A stretch of DNA of 8,751 nucleotides. Origin: Thiotrichaceae bacterium. GTDB lineage: Bacteria > Pseudomonadota > Gammaproteobacteria > Thiotrichales > Thiotrichaceae. The notes beneath the pieces were generated by a model. It saw nothing but the letters and a program-made list of their open reading frames with translations, did no database searches and was not told where the DNA came from. The position numbers were made by a program, and so were the translations under genes. How positions within the stretch are numbered: the stretch's first letter is position 1; the number at the start of each line of letters is the position of its first letter. Shown here piece after piece: positions 1 to 6,804 of this stretch. Location of the stretch: the NCBI GenBank assembly GCA_027030285.1, contig JALVFC010000379.1, positions 1 through 8,751 on the forward strand. The letters are read 5' to 3'.

Positions 1-101
1 AAATGCAAATCAGCGCGCATAAACTGACTCGCCCCCCAACGCATAAAGTCCTTCAAGGTTTGAAGGTGTTTGATTTCAGAATTATCAGTATGATCTAACA
101 T
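1..101 (-). CDS. prmB: PrmB, ribosomal protein L3 glutamine methyltransferase (N-terminus only)
   Basis: The gene reads leftward off the window, and only the first 33 codons are visible. The peptide starts MLDHTDNSEIKHLQTLKDFM and continues RWGASQFMRADLH. The pattern LQT-x-x-D-x-x-RW-x-x-S-x-F-x-x-A matches the N-terminus of E. coli PrmB as I recall it ([20 protein letters not shown]). PrmB is a SAM-dependent cytoplasmic methyltransferase that modifies a glutamine of ribosomal protein L3. Its catalytic NPPY motif lies outside the window, so the call rests on the N-terminal helix alone. The ATG at 99-101 is preceded by a weak purine-rich GAGATAG. The gene diverges from psd, with an inserted repeat element between them. 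Confidence 0.75.
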   Translation of the reverse strand, partial: MLDHTDNSEIKHLQTLKDFMRWGASQFMRADLH

Positions 102-112
102 CACTATCTCGT

Positions 113-118
113 ATTATA
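113..118 (-). promoter_or_regulatory. Candidate -10 box for prmB
   Basis: On the minus strand this reads TATAAT, a perfect sigma-70 -10 hexamer 11 nt upstream of the prmB ATG. That would give a very short leader. No convincing -35 sits at 16-18 nt spacing, and that position falls inside the repeat element inserted at 126-244. The original -35 may therefore have been displaced, or the box is a chance AT-rich match. Confidence 0.25.
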
Positions 119-125
119 TGGAAAC
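118..125. repeat. Target-site duplication of copy 1, left
   Basis: ATGGAAAC directly abuts the left end of the element and is repeated exactly at 245-252. The partner abuts the right end (GTTAC). Confidence 0.7.
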
Positions 126-244
126 GCAAATACTCAGCGTGAGAAACAATGGAGCCGGTAAATTATCAATGATCAGGGATGTATTTACAGCCCCCTAATC
201 ATCAATAACTTACCGCCTTGCATATAATTTCACTGAATAGTTAC
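126..244. mobile_element. MITE-like inverted-repeat element, copy 1 (IS66-type ends)
   Basis: This is a 119-bp imperfect palindrome. The left end GCAAATACTCAG and the reverse complement of the right end, GTAACTATTCAG, pair imperfectly. The arms stay complementary inward through the blocks GGAGCCGGTAAATTATCAATGATCAGGG and CCCCTAATCATCAATAACTTACCGCC (shown here only as complementary blocks). They leave a short central TGTATTTACAG. The 8 bp on each side are identical (ATGGAAAC at 118-125 and 245-252), the mark of a target-site duplication. It contains no coding capacity. GTAA tips and 8-bp duplications are typical of the IS66 family, so I infer a non-autonomous IS66-mobilised element. A TATAAT at 223-228 on the plus strand might feed psd, but no good -35 accompanies it. 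Confidence 0.75.
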
Positions 245-252
245 ATGGAAAC
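245..252. repeat. Target-site duplication of copy 1, right
   Basis: ATGGAAAC is the exact partner of 118-125. The bases from here to the psd start (253-332) hold a 6-bp inverted pair, AGAGCC (261-266) with GGCTCT (295-300). I see no clear promoter there. Confidence 0.7.
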
Positions 253-332
253 TAAACTGGAGAGCCTCAAGCGTACCACGAGTTTGCATAAGGGGGCTCT
301 GATCACCGACTAAAACATAAATAACTACGTTC

Positions 333-1211
333 ATGCACACACTAAAAGACACCCTGAAAGCCTACCCCTTCTACCTGCTCCCGCACCATCTGATATCCCG
401 CATCATTTACCGTCTAACCCGTATAGAATCCCCCTGGGTACAACCCGCCATCAAGAAATTCAGCAAAGCATTCAACATCAACCTAAGTGAAGCAAAAATA
501 CAAAACCTCAACGAATTCAAAACATTCAACGAATTTTTCACGCGAGAACTGAAACCAGATGCACGCCCCATCGCCCAGGGAGAAAACATACTCAGCTGCC
601 CCGTAGACGGCACTATCAGCCAGGCACAATCCATCACCCAGGGACAAATGATTCAGGCAAAACAACACAGCTACAGCGTACAAGCCCTGCTCGGCGGCGA
701 CAATACTCTCAGTACCCCCTTCCAAAACGGCATATTCAGCACCATCTACCTCTCTCCCCGTGACTACCACCGTATCCACATGCCCTGCGATGCCACCCTC
801 ACCCACCAGATCTACATCCCCGGCAGGCTATTCAGTGTCGCCCCCTTCACTGTCAACACCATCCCTGGTCTGTTTGCCCGTAACGAAAGAGTAGCTGCCC
901 TGTTCGATACAAAATATGGGCGCATGGCAATGGTGCTGGTCGGAGCCATTAATGTAGCAGCAATAGAAACCGTCTGGGATGGACTGATAACCCCACCTGC
1001 CGGAAAGTCCATCCAGACCAAAACCTACCCTCAAGGGCAGGTCAGCCTGAAAAAAGGGGATGAAATGGGTCGATTCAATATGGGCTCAACCATCGTCTGG
1101 CTCATGGAAAGCCAGGACTTCAAATGGTGTCATAGTACAATACCTGGTACCCCCACCCGCATGGGCAAGGCCTATATGGAGTATCAACCGAAAAAAAACA
1201 AAAAAGCATAG
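333..1211 (+). CDS. psd: Phosphatidylserine decarboxylase proenzyme
   Basis: Psd converts phosphatidylserine to phosphatidylethanolamine at the inner membrane, the last step of PE synthesis. The enzyme carries a pyruvoyl group made by self-cleavage. The protein has 292 aa and aligns along its length with E. coli Psd: FNEFFTREL (about 65-73), PVDGTIS (90-96), YLSPRDYHRIHMPC (139-152), LFARNERV (180-187), IETVWDG (211-217) and EMGRFNMGST (244-253). The Asp-His-Ser triad is visible as D92, H149 and S252. Cleavage would fall between G251 and S252, giving a long beta and a short alpha subunit. The usual LGST is MGST here. The tail is shorter than in E. coli (322 aa) and ends in lysines, without loss of the core. 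The ATG start is supported by the conserved N-terminal region but has no good Shine-Dalgarno sequence. The gene is convergent with pepN. Confidence 0.96.
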   Translation: MHTLKDTLKAYPFYLLPHHLISRIIYRLTRIESPWVQPAIKKFSKAFNINLSEAKIQNLNEFKTFNEFFTRELKPDARPIAQGENILSCPVDGTISQAQSITQGQMIQAKQHSYSVQALLGGDNTLSTPFQNGIFSTIYLSPRDYHRIHMPCDATLTHQIYIPGRLFSVAPFTVNTIPGLFARNERVAALFDTKYGRMAMVLVGAINVAAIETVWDGLITPPAGKSIQTKTYPQGQVSLKKGDEMGRFNMGSTIVWLMESQDFKWCHSTIPGTPTRMGKAYMEYQPKKNKKA

Positions 1212-1234
1212 TTTTGGGTAAAGATAGCTGCATG

Positions 1235-1310
1235 CATTACCGCCAGCACAGGCACTAATTCAACCAATCATAAAATCTACAGCTGGCAAGGTAATGAATG
1301 TCTTTTTCTT
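1235..1310 (+). terminator. Imperfect hairpin and T-rich tract after psd
   Basis: CATTACC+GCCAGC (1235-1247) pairs with GCTGGC+AA+GGTAATG (1282-1296). This is a 13-bp stem interrupted only by a 2-nt bulge, with a 34-nt loop. On the plus strand it is followed by TCTTTTTCTT (1301-1310), which overlaps the pepN stop. The long loop is atypical for an intrinsic terminator. It lies between two convergent genes, so it may stop psd transcription and possibly also shield pepN. Confidence 0.4.
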
Positions 1311-3957
1311 ACTCCTGAGATAACGCCTTGCTGACAATTTCAAAGACATCACTGGAGAGGTTATCTACAGCTTTGATACGTTGCAGTTCTTTTTTCATCT
1401 GGTTACCGCGCCCTGCTTCGACTTGACGCCACTTCATTAACGATCTGACAATACGTGATGCCAGTTGTGGATTCTTGCTGTCCAGCTCGATGACCTGGTC
1501 GGCGATAAATTGATAGCCTGAGCCATCTTTGGCATGAAAGTTGGGGTAGTTCGCTGCGAATCCACCGATCAGTGAACGGACTTTGTTTGGGTTGGTGTTT
1601 ATATAAGCTTCATGGGACATTAAACGCTTTACCTGCGCTAATGTATCGGGCTTTTTAGACCCTGCCTGCACACTAAACCAACTATCCATGACCTGCGGAT
1701 GGTGTTTCCATTTTTTATAGAATGTGTCAATAGCCTGGGCAGATTGTTCACAGTCCATATTGATCAACGAACTAAATGCGCTGATTTCGTCAGTCATATT
1801 ATTGGCTGTGGTAAATTGCTGGAAGCAAAGCTCGGTAATACCTTCGTCCTTGATACGGCACAAGTATGACAAACACAGGTTTTTCAATCTGCGCTTGCCA
1901 ATGCTCTTTGGATCAATCCGGTATTCGTTGTCATTGGTTTGTAACGCTGCATAATGCTTTTCCAGATCCAGTCGTAATGCTTTAGCCAGATTATCACACA
2001 TAAACTCCACGGCAGCATACACGGCTTCGGGGTCAATATTGTTACCAATCTTTTCTGCCAAATTACTGTAACCTGGCAGCATCAGGGCTTCGGCACGCAG
2101 GGCTTCATCCAGGATCTCATCGTTTAATACTTTCTGAAAAGCATCCACAAACTCATGAGATAAACCGAGTGTTGTACCACTGCGATACGCATCTACTAAA
2201 TCCAGCAGGGTATTCATAGCCAGTTCCTGTCCGGCCTGCCAGCGGTTGAAAGCATCGCTGTCATGCGCCATAAGGAAGGTGTAATCTGCTACGCTGTAGG
2301 GGTATTGCAGTTTTACCGGAGCGGAAAAGCCTCTAAGCAGAGACGGTACGGGTTGCTCTGGAATGTTAATAAACGTAATGCTGGTTTTTTCATCTGTGAG
2401 CTTGATGACTCGACTGCTGCCCTGTGGCTGGTCTTCATTTTCCAGTTGCAGGGGCATGTCTTTACCCTTGCTATCCAGCAGCCCAAGTTCGATGGGAATC
2501 AAAAAGGGTTGTTTGCTGTCCGATTCTGGTGTCGGTGGGCAGCTTTGTGCAAAATGCAGAGTACATTTGCCCTGCTCTGCATTGTATTCCATGCTTACCT
2601 TTACTTCCGGTGTGCCTGCCTGGTCATACCAGCGTTGCATCTGGCTTAAATCAGTACCGTTGGCATCTGCCATGGCGGTCAGAAAGTCTTCTGTGGTAAC
2701 CGCCTGACCATCGTGGCGTTCAAAGTAAAGATCCAGCCCTTTTCTGAAGCCTTCTTTACCAAGTAATGTATGATACAAGCGCACCACTTCGGCGCCTTTT
2801 TCATATACAGTGACCGTGTAGAAATTGTTAATTTCCATATAGGAGGCAGGTCGGATGGGGTGTGCCATCGGGCTGGCATCCTCGGCAAACTGGTAGGAAC
2901 GTAACATGCGGACATCTTCGATCCGTTTGACCGGGCGTGAATGCAGGTCTGAGGTGAATTCCTGATCGCGAAATACCGTCAAGCCTTCCTTGAGACTGAG
3001 CTGAAACCAGTCCCGGCAGGTGACGCGGTTTCCTGTCCAGTTGTGAAAATATTCATGTCCGATAACGGCTTCAATACTGATAAATTTTCCATCGGTAGCG
3101 GTATCGGGACTGGCAAATACCAAGCTAGAATTAAAGATATTCAACCCCTTGTTTTCCATAGCTCCCATATTGAAATCATCCACCGCAACGATCATGTAGA
3201 TGTCCAGGTCATATTCCAGTCCAAAACGCTGCTCATCCCACAGCATAGCGCGTTTTAATGAGCCCATGGCATGCTCGCAGTAACGAATATTATGTGCTTC
3301 GGTATAGATACGCAGTGTGACATCACGACCAGAAGCTGTGGTGAAGTTATCTTCTACATGCTGCAAGTCGCCAGCCACCAGGGCGAACAGATAGGCTGGT
3401 TTTTTATAGGGGTCTGTCCAGATAGCGTAATGTTTGCCATCATCCAGATCACCCTGCTCAAGCAGGTTGCCATTGGATAGCAATACCGGATATTTGTTTT
3501 TGTCTGCAACGATCCTGGTCGTGAATTGCGTCATGACATCCGGTCGATCCAGATAGTAGGTTATTTTGCGAAATCCCTGAGCTTCACACTGTGTACAGAA
3601 GTTTCCACTGGATTGATACAAGCCCTCTAATGAGGTGTTATTTTGTGGGTAGATTCTGACACGGGTTTGCAGCTCAAACTGCTCTGGTAAGTCATTAAGC
3701 GTGAGAGAATTGTCATCAAGATGATAGTCTGTTTGTTGCAGCGTTTTTCCATCCAGTTTAATGGACAGCAGCTCAAGCTGTTCACCATCCAGAACCAGGG
3801 CAGCGCTGGATAGAGACGGGTTACGCAGGTATTTACCAGTAGCAGTCACTATTGTGGAATCATCTGCGAGTTCAAATTCCAGGTCGAGACTAGCTACCTG
3901 CCAGGGTGAGGGAGTGTATTCTTCGAGGTAAATTGTTTTTGCCTGAGCTTCTTTCAT
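1309..3957 (-). CDS. pepN: Aminopeptidase N (M1 family zinc metallopeptidase)
   Basis: This is a broad-specificity cytoplasmic aminopeptidase that removes N-terminal residues from peptides during protein turnover. The product is 882 aa, close to E. coli PepN (870 aa). The exopeptidase motif GAMEN is at 265-269. The zinc site HEYFH (H301, E302, H305) is followed by E324 in SLKEGLTVFRD. The catalytic tyrosine is Y385 in TVTVYEKGAEV. All these match E. coli positions with an offset of +4. The C-terminal half is the helical domain of the PepN subfamily, ending KALSQE. I chose the ATG at 3957 because AAGGAAC lies about 9 nt upstream and the following residues match the family N-terminus. An in-frame TTG at 3996 would add 13 residues with no ribosome site. 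The gene is divergent from the PDZ operon. Confidence 0.97.
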   Translation of the reverse strand: MKEAQAKTIYLEEYTPSPWQVASLDLEFELADDSTIVTATGKYLRNPSLSSAALVLDGEQLELLSIKLDGKTLQQTDYHLDDNSLTLNDLPEQFELQTRVRIYPQNNTSLEGLYQSSGNFCTQCEAQGFRKITYYLDRPDVMTQFTTRIVADKNKYPVLLSNGNLLEQGDLDDGKHYAIWTDPYKKPAYLFALVAGDLQHVEDNFTTASGRDVTLRIYTEAHNIRYCEHAMGSLKRAMLWDEQRFGLEYDLDIYMIVAVDDFNMGAMENKGLNIFNSSLVFASPDTATDGKFISIEAVIGHEYFHNWTGNRVTCRDWFQLSLKEGLTVFRDQEFTSDLHSRPVKRIEDVRMLRSYQFAEDASPMAHPIRPASYMEINNFYTVTVYEKGAEVVRLYHTLLGKEGFRKGLDLYFERHDGQAVTTEDFLTAMADANGTDLSQMQRWYDQAGTPEVKVSMEYNAEQGKCTLHFAQSCPPTPESDSKQPFLIPIELGLLDSKGKDMPLQLENEDQPQGSSRVIKLTDEKTSITFINIPEQPVPSLLRGFSAPVKLQYPYSVADYTFLMAHDSDAFNRWQAGQELAMNTLLDLVDAYRSGTTLGLSHEFVDAFQKVLNDEILDEALRAEALMLPGYSNLAEKIGNNIDPEAVYAAVEFMCDNLAKALRLDLEKHYAALQTNDNEYRIDPKSIGKRRLKNLCLSYLCRIKDEGITELCFQQFTTANNMTDEISAFSSLINMDCEQSAQAIDTFYKKWKHHPQVMDSWFSVQAGSKKPDTLAQVKRLMSHEAYINTNPNKVRSLIGGFAANYPNFHAKDGSGYQFIADQVIELDSKNPQLASRIVRSLMKWRQVEAGRGNQMKKELQRIKAVDNLSSDVFEIVSKALSQE

Positions 3958-3997
3958 TCTTTTTGTTCCTTGATGAGTGCCATTAGTCGTGTTCAAT

Positions 3998-4009
3998 GAA
4001 GTATACTTC
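3998..4009. promoter_or_regulatory. 12-bp perfect palindrome in the pepN/PDZ divergent region
   Basis: GAAGTATACTTC is perfectly self-complementary and sits 41 nt upstream of the pepN ATG. On the minus strand its centre offers TATACT as a possible -10, without a convincing -35. It could be an operator overlapping the pepN promoter or a chance palindrome. Elsewhere in the 175-nt divergent region (3958-4132) a TGCTACAGT at 4082-4090 resembles an extended -10 for the PDZ operon. I see no good -35 for it. Confidence 0.25.
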
Positions 4010-4132
4010 CATTCATGTTAAATGGCACAGGCATCTCTGATATCTCTACCACATTGCTTTATTTCCGGCTTGAGCGAAACATGCTACAGTTCAAGACATA
4101 TAACAACTGCTCTAACTGGTGAGGGGAAAACA

Positions 4133-4897
4133 ATGTCACTGCGCCTACACATGCGCCAACACCTGAATAAATCTAGCTACATCCTGTTAATCATTACCTG
4201 TCTGCTGATGGGATCATCATTTGCACAAAATTCAAATGAAACCCAGCTCAAAACCAGTAATACTGCTGGCTACATGGGAGTCAGGGTTGATCTGCTGCCT
4301 GAGGAGCTAATGGCACATTTACCTGAAGATATACTTATCGGACAGGGTATTATGGTCAGTGGTTTTGCGGATAACTCAACCGCTCCACAACAGGGGTTAA
4401 AGAAGTATGACATTATACTGAGCTATGATGGGCATCCTGTCATGCACCCGCGTGAATTTATTACTGCCATCAAAAATGACCGCCCGGGAAGAACTGTAAA
4501 ATTGCAGATTGTCCGCAAGGGCAAAATCATGAACCTGCCCATAAAGCTGGCTTCACAGCAATATTCACTCACACCGGAACAACTGGATTATCAATATAAT
4601 ATGCAGGTGATGGGCTTCGATGGTCTGAAAATAAAACAGTATTCCGAAGATGATTTTGAAGCTGCTATTCGTTATCTGGCGCCAGATGGTGTGGTGCGTA
4701 GCCGTACTTTTGCCGGACCTTATAATAAGGTCTTTCATGAGATCTATGCCGCGCCGGATATTCCTGATATGGCAAAGCAGCATTTAATCAAGGAACTTAC
4801 GCACCGTAAAAAACAGGAAGAAGGCTGGTTTGGAAAATGGATTCCATTTAATGATGGTAATTTTTCACCCGATAGCATTAAAAACTTTGGCTTATAG
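4133..4897 (+). CDS. Secreted PDZ-domain protein (first of two paralogues)
   Basis: The product is 254 aa. The start is the ATG at 4133, 7 nt after a strong GAGGGG ribosome site. The reading frame is open from 4022 but has no better start there. Residues 1-31 are a Sec signal peptide: basic start, hydrophobic YILLIITCLLMG, likely cut after SSFA. A single PDZ domain spans about 46-140. It begins with the carboxylate-loop-like GYMGV and includes the core GIMVSGFADNSTAPQQGLKKYD, seen in parts as GIMVSGF, APQQGLKKYDIIL and RPGRTVKLQIVRKG. No protease domain or catalytic Ser/His/Asp is present, so it is not an HtrA/DegP protease. The C-terminal 110 residues (141-254) match nothing I recognise. It is probably a periplasmic or surface scaffold binding protein C-termini. 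It is the first gene of an apparent operon, 29 nt ahead of the carbonic-anhydrase-like gene. Confidence 0.85.
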   Translation: MSLRLHMRQHLNKSSYILLIITCLLMGSSFAQNSNETQLKTSNTAGYMGVRVDLLPEELMAHLPEDILIGQGIMVSGFADNSTAPQQGLKKYDIILSYDGHPVMHPREFITAIKNDRPGRTVKLQIVRKGKIMNLPIKLASQQYSLTPEQLDYQYNMQVMGFDGLKIKQYSEDDFEAAIRYLAPDGVVRSRTFAGPYNKVFHEIYAAPDIPDMAKQHLIKELTHRKKQEEGWFGKWIPFNDGNFSPDSIKNFGL

Positions 4898-4926
4898 CCC
4901 CTGACAGGATTTTGGATAGAAACACT

Positions 4927-5640
4927 ATGAAAAAACTTTGCTTCATTTTAGCAAGCTGGCTCATGGCAGGCAGCCTGAATGGGCTGGCTGCTGCCGATAC
5001 TGATGCCAGCAATCTGTGCACATCCGGGAAGAACCAGTCACCTGTCAATATTGATTCGACAAAAGCAACGACTATTATGAATCGTTTGCGTATGGGGCTT
5101 AAATTCAATTACGGCAAGCTGATCCCTGAAGATATTGTCAATACAGGGAACGGTTTGCGCCTGCATGTAGGAGAAGGTGCGAATATCCAGATTGATGGCA
5201 AAACCTTTGCACTGAAATATCTGGATTTTCATATGCCCAGCGAGAATACCGTGAATAAGAAACATTTTCCCATGGAAATTGAGTTTTACCATGAAGGCGA
5301 TGATAAACAGCCAGCGGCTATTGTTTCTATGATGGTCATTCCTGGCAAAGCAGATCGCACGTTACGCAAGTTACTGAAGCAGTTACCAGATAAAAAAGGG
5401 GAGGCCAAACCATTGGCAGCCAATACGCTGAAAAGCCTTGAAATGAAAAAGAAGCTGGCAAACTATTACCGCTACTCTGGTTCGGTTACGACAGCCCCCT
5501 GTACTGAAGGTGTACGCTGGTTTATTTTAAAACAGCCCTTATCTTTATCTGATGAACAACAACAAGCATTTAAAGCAGCCATTGGCAAAGATAATAACCG
5601 CCCGGTGCAACCTTTAAATGCCCGGCAAATACTTGAATAA
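4927..5640 (+). CDS. Secreted alpha-carbonic-anhydrase-like protein lacking the normal zinc site
   Basis: The product is 237 aa with a signal peptide (MKKLCFILASWLMAGSLNGLAA, cut near LAA/AD). Alpha-carbonic-anhydrase signatures run in order: NQSPVNID near 36, the segment containing LDFHMPSEN at 99-107, FPMEIEFYH near 115, YRYSGSVTTAPCTE at 181-194, and RPVQPLNARQ near the end. C31 and C192 match the disulfide of bacterial enzymes. Aligned with human CA II, the zinc ligands His94/His96/His119 become D100/H102/E119, and the proton shuttle His64 becomes N75. The gate residues Thr199 (T188) and Glu106 (E106) remain. Normal CO2 hydration is therefore unlikely. It may be a binding module or hold another metal through Asp-His-Glu. 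I chose the ATG at 4927, with GGATAG upstream, over an in-frame TTG at 4912. It lies 12 nt before the second PDZ gene. Confidence 0.88.
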   Translation: MKKLCFILASWLMAGSLNGLAAADTDASNLCTSGKNQSPVNIDSTKATTIMNRLRMGLKFNYGKLIPEDIVNTGNGLRLHVGEGANIQIDGKTFALKYLDFHMPSENTVNKKHFPMEIEFYHEGDDKQPAAIVSMMVIPGKADRTLRKLLKQLPDKKGEAKPLAANTLKSLEMKKKLANYYRYSGSVTTAPCTEGVRWFILKQPLSLSDEQQQAFKAAIGKDNNRPVQPLNARQILE

Positions 5641-5652
5641 CTGGTGGATAGC

Positions 5653-6612
5653 ATGAACCGTACATCCCTATTTTTGCTGTCAATGGCAATACTCGTAAGC
5701 GCGTTACAGGCAAGTGCCGCGAACTTTCCACCCCTGGAATCTGATAACCAGGCAGCCAAACAACAGATAGCGAAACAACAAACACCCCAAATAGCGGGCT
5801 ATCTGGGTATGGGTGTTGACTATTTACCCGCAACGGTCAGAGCCCACATGCCCGATAGTGTAAAACAGGATCAGGGTGTTATTATTACCCGCTTTGCAGA
5901 GGACTCTCCGGCGGCTGATGATGGCGTAAAAAAATATGACGTACTCATTCGATATGAGGGTAAACCCGTCACAAAACCGGATGAGCTGATACAAACCATA
6001 AAAAACGGACAACCTGGCAAAGTAGTGAATCTCACCGTAGTACGCCAGGGTGAAATTATTGAAGTGCCCGTAACGCTTGGTAAGCAAATTCCACGCAAGC
6101 AGTATTCACAAGCAGCCAAGACAACGCCTACGGGCTATCGGCAACAGCCCCACATGCCCCAAAGACCACCGCTGGTGAATATGGCTCCAAGTAACTGGCT
6201 CTCTAATGCGATGCCCAAAATGCCCTCATTAAAACCTTACTCGGCACCACCGCCCGCTTATGTAAATATGCAACGAAAGCCTGTATATCCAACACCACGC
6301 CCGATGCTGACTTATCAAAATGGGCGTGTACGCTATACAGGGAAGAGTTACCCCATGTTGAAAAAGATTAAAAAGAAAAAACATGCCTGGGGAGATGAGC
6401 GTCATATCTGGCCAGACTTCTATACGAAAAAAACCAATGACATGTGGGACAGCATGATCAATGCACCCTTTGATATGGGACGTATGCCTGGAGGTTGGAG
6501 AGCACCTTCATTAAGCTCACCAGACCCGGTTACTATTGGTGATGCGGTTACTAACCAGATTCCTCCCATGATTGAGGAAATGGGGAAAATGACCAACTTC
6601 TCAGACAAGTAA
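5653..6612 (+). CDS. Secreted PDZ-domain protein with proline- and lysine-rich tail (second paralogue)
   Basis: The product is 319 aa. Its Sec signal peptide (MNRTSLFLLSMAILVSALQA) is likely cut after ASA near residue 22. The PDZ domain spans about 48-145 and is clearly related to that of the first gene. Shared blocks are AGY[ML]G, VD-LP, AH[LM]P, QG[IV], the G[LV]KKYD turn and PG[RK]. The tail (about 150-319) is different: rich in Pro, Met and Tyr (KPYSAPPPAYVNMQRKPVYP), then a basic cluster KKIKKKKHAWGDERH at 237-251 and a Trp/Met-rich end. It has no protease domain. The ATG at 5653 follows GGTGGA at short spacing. An in-frame GTG at 5644 would add three residues. It probably acts as a scaffold in the same assembly as its neighbours. 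The function of the tail is unknown. Confidence 0.85.
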   Translation: MNRTSLFLLSMAILVSALQASAANFPPLESDNQAAKQQIAKQQTPQIAGYLGMGVDYLPATVRAHMPDSVKQDQGVIITRFAEDSPAADDGVKKYDVLIRYEGKPVTKPDELIQTIKNGQPGKVVNLTVVRQGEIIEVPVTLGKQIPRKQYSQAAKTTPTGYRQQPHMPQRPPLVNMAPSNWLSNAMPKMPSLKPYSAPPPAYVNMQRKPVYPTPRPMLTYQNGRVRYTGKSYPMLKKIKKKKHAWGDERHIWPDFYTKKTNDMWDSMINAPFDMGRMPGGWRAPSLSSPDPVTIGDAVTNQIPPMIEEMGKMTNFSDK

Positions 6613-6647
6613 ATATACACCTGAAGTAGAGTTTGACTTGATGAGAC

Positions 6648-6804
6648 GTAACTACTCAGGGTAATTGCATGTAAAACAGTGAGTTATTGATTATCAGAGC
6701 TTCGTCAGCAGGGATGCTGCCGCAGAGCTTACAGGGATGTATTTACAGCGTCCCTAATAATCAACAACTTACCGCCTCCGCTGTTTATCATGCTGAGTAG
6801 TTAC
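6648..6804. mobile_element. MITE-like inverted-repeat element, copy 2 (IS66-type ends)
   Basis: This is a 157-bp element with perfect terminal repeats: GTAACTACTCAG at 6648-6659 and CTGAGTAGTTAC at 6793-6804. The inner arms are imperfectly complementary. It is flanked by GATGAGAC (6640-6647) and GATGACAC (6805-6812), an 8-bp duplication with one mismatch. The centre holds hairpins: CAGCA-GGGA-TGCTG (6706-6719) and AGGGA (6733-6737) with TCCCT (6751-6755). CAGAGCTT occurs twice (6695-6702, 6723-6730) around a 20-bp hairpin unit that copy 1 lacks. There is no coding capacity. It fills most of the 260-nt gap between the PDZ operon and the FG-repeat gene, so it may affect readthrough or supply RNA structure there. 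The family shares ends with the element at 126-244. Confidence 0.8.

Noticed and set aside
1030..1211. Truncation of psd at its C-terminus
   Set aside because: The protein is about 30 residues shorter than E. coli Psd, but the processing site and following strand are complete. The E. coli tail beyond this point is variable and not catalytic.
1724..3480. Open frames antisense to pepN
   Set aside because: They are shadows within a fully conserved M1 aminopeptidase gene, with no recognisable domains or ribosome sites.
4022..4132. N-terminal extension of the first PDZ protein
   Set aside because: The frame is open, but the extra 37 residues lack a ribosome site and would bury the signal peptide. 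The ATG at 4133 has GAGGGG upstream.
4196..4210. Lipobox in the first PDZ protein (IITC)
   Set aside because: Thr at -1 relative to Cys is not accepted by the lipoprotein signal peptidase pattern, and a good SSFA/Q signal peptidase I site follows.
4133..6612. HtrA/DegP-type protease or magnetosome MamE-like assignment for the PDZ genes
   Set aside because: Only the PDZ domain is present. There is no trypsin-like domain or GNSGG motif, and no heme-binding CXXCH, so neither label is supported.
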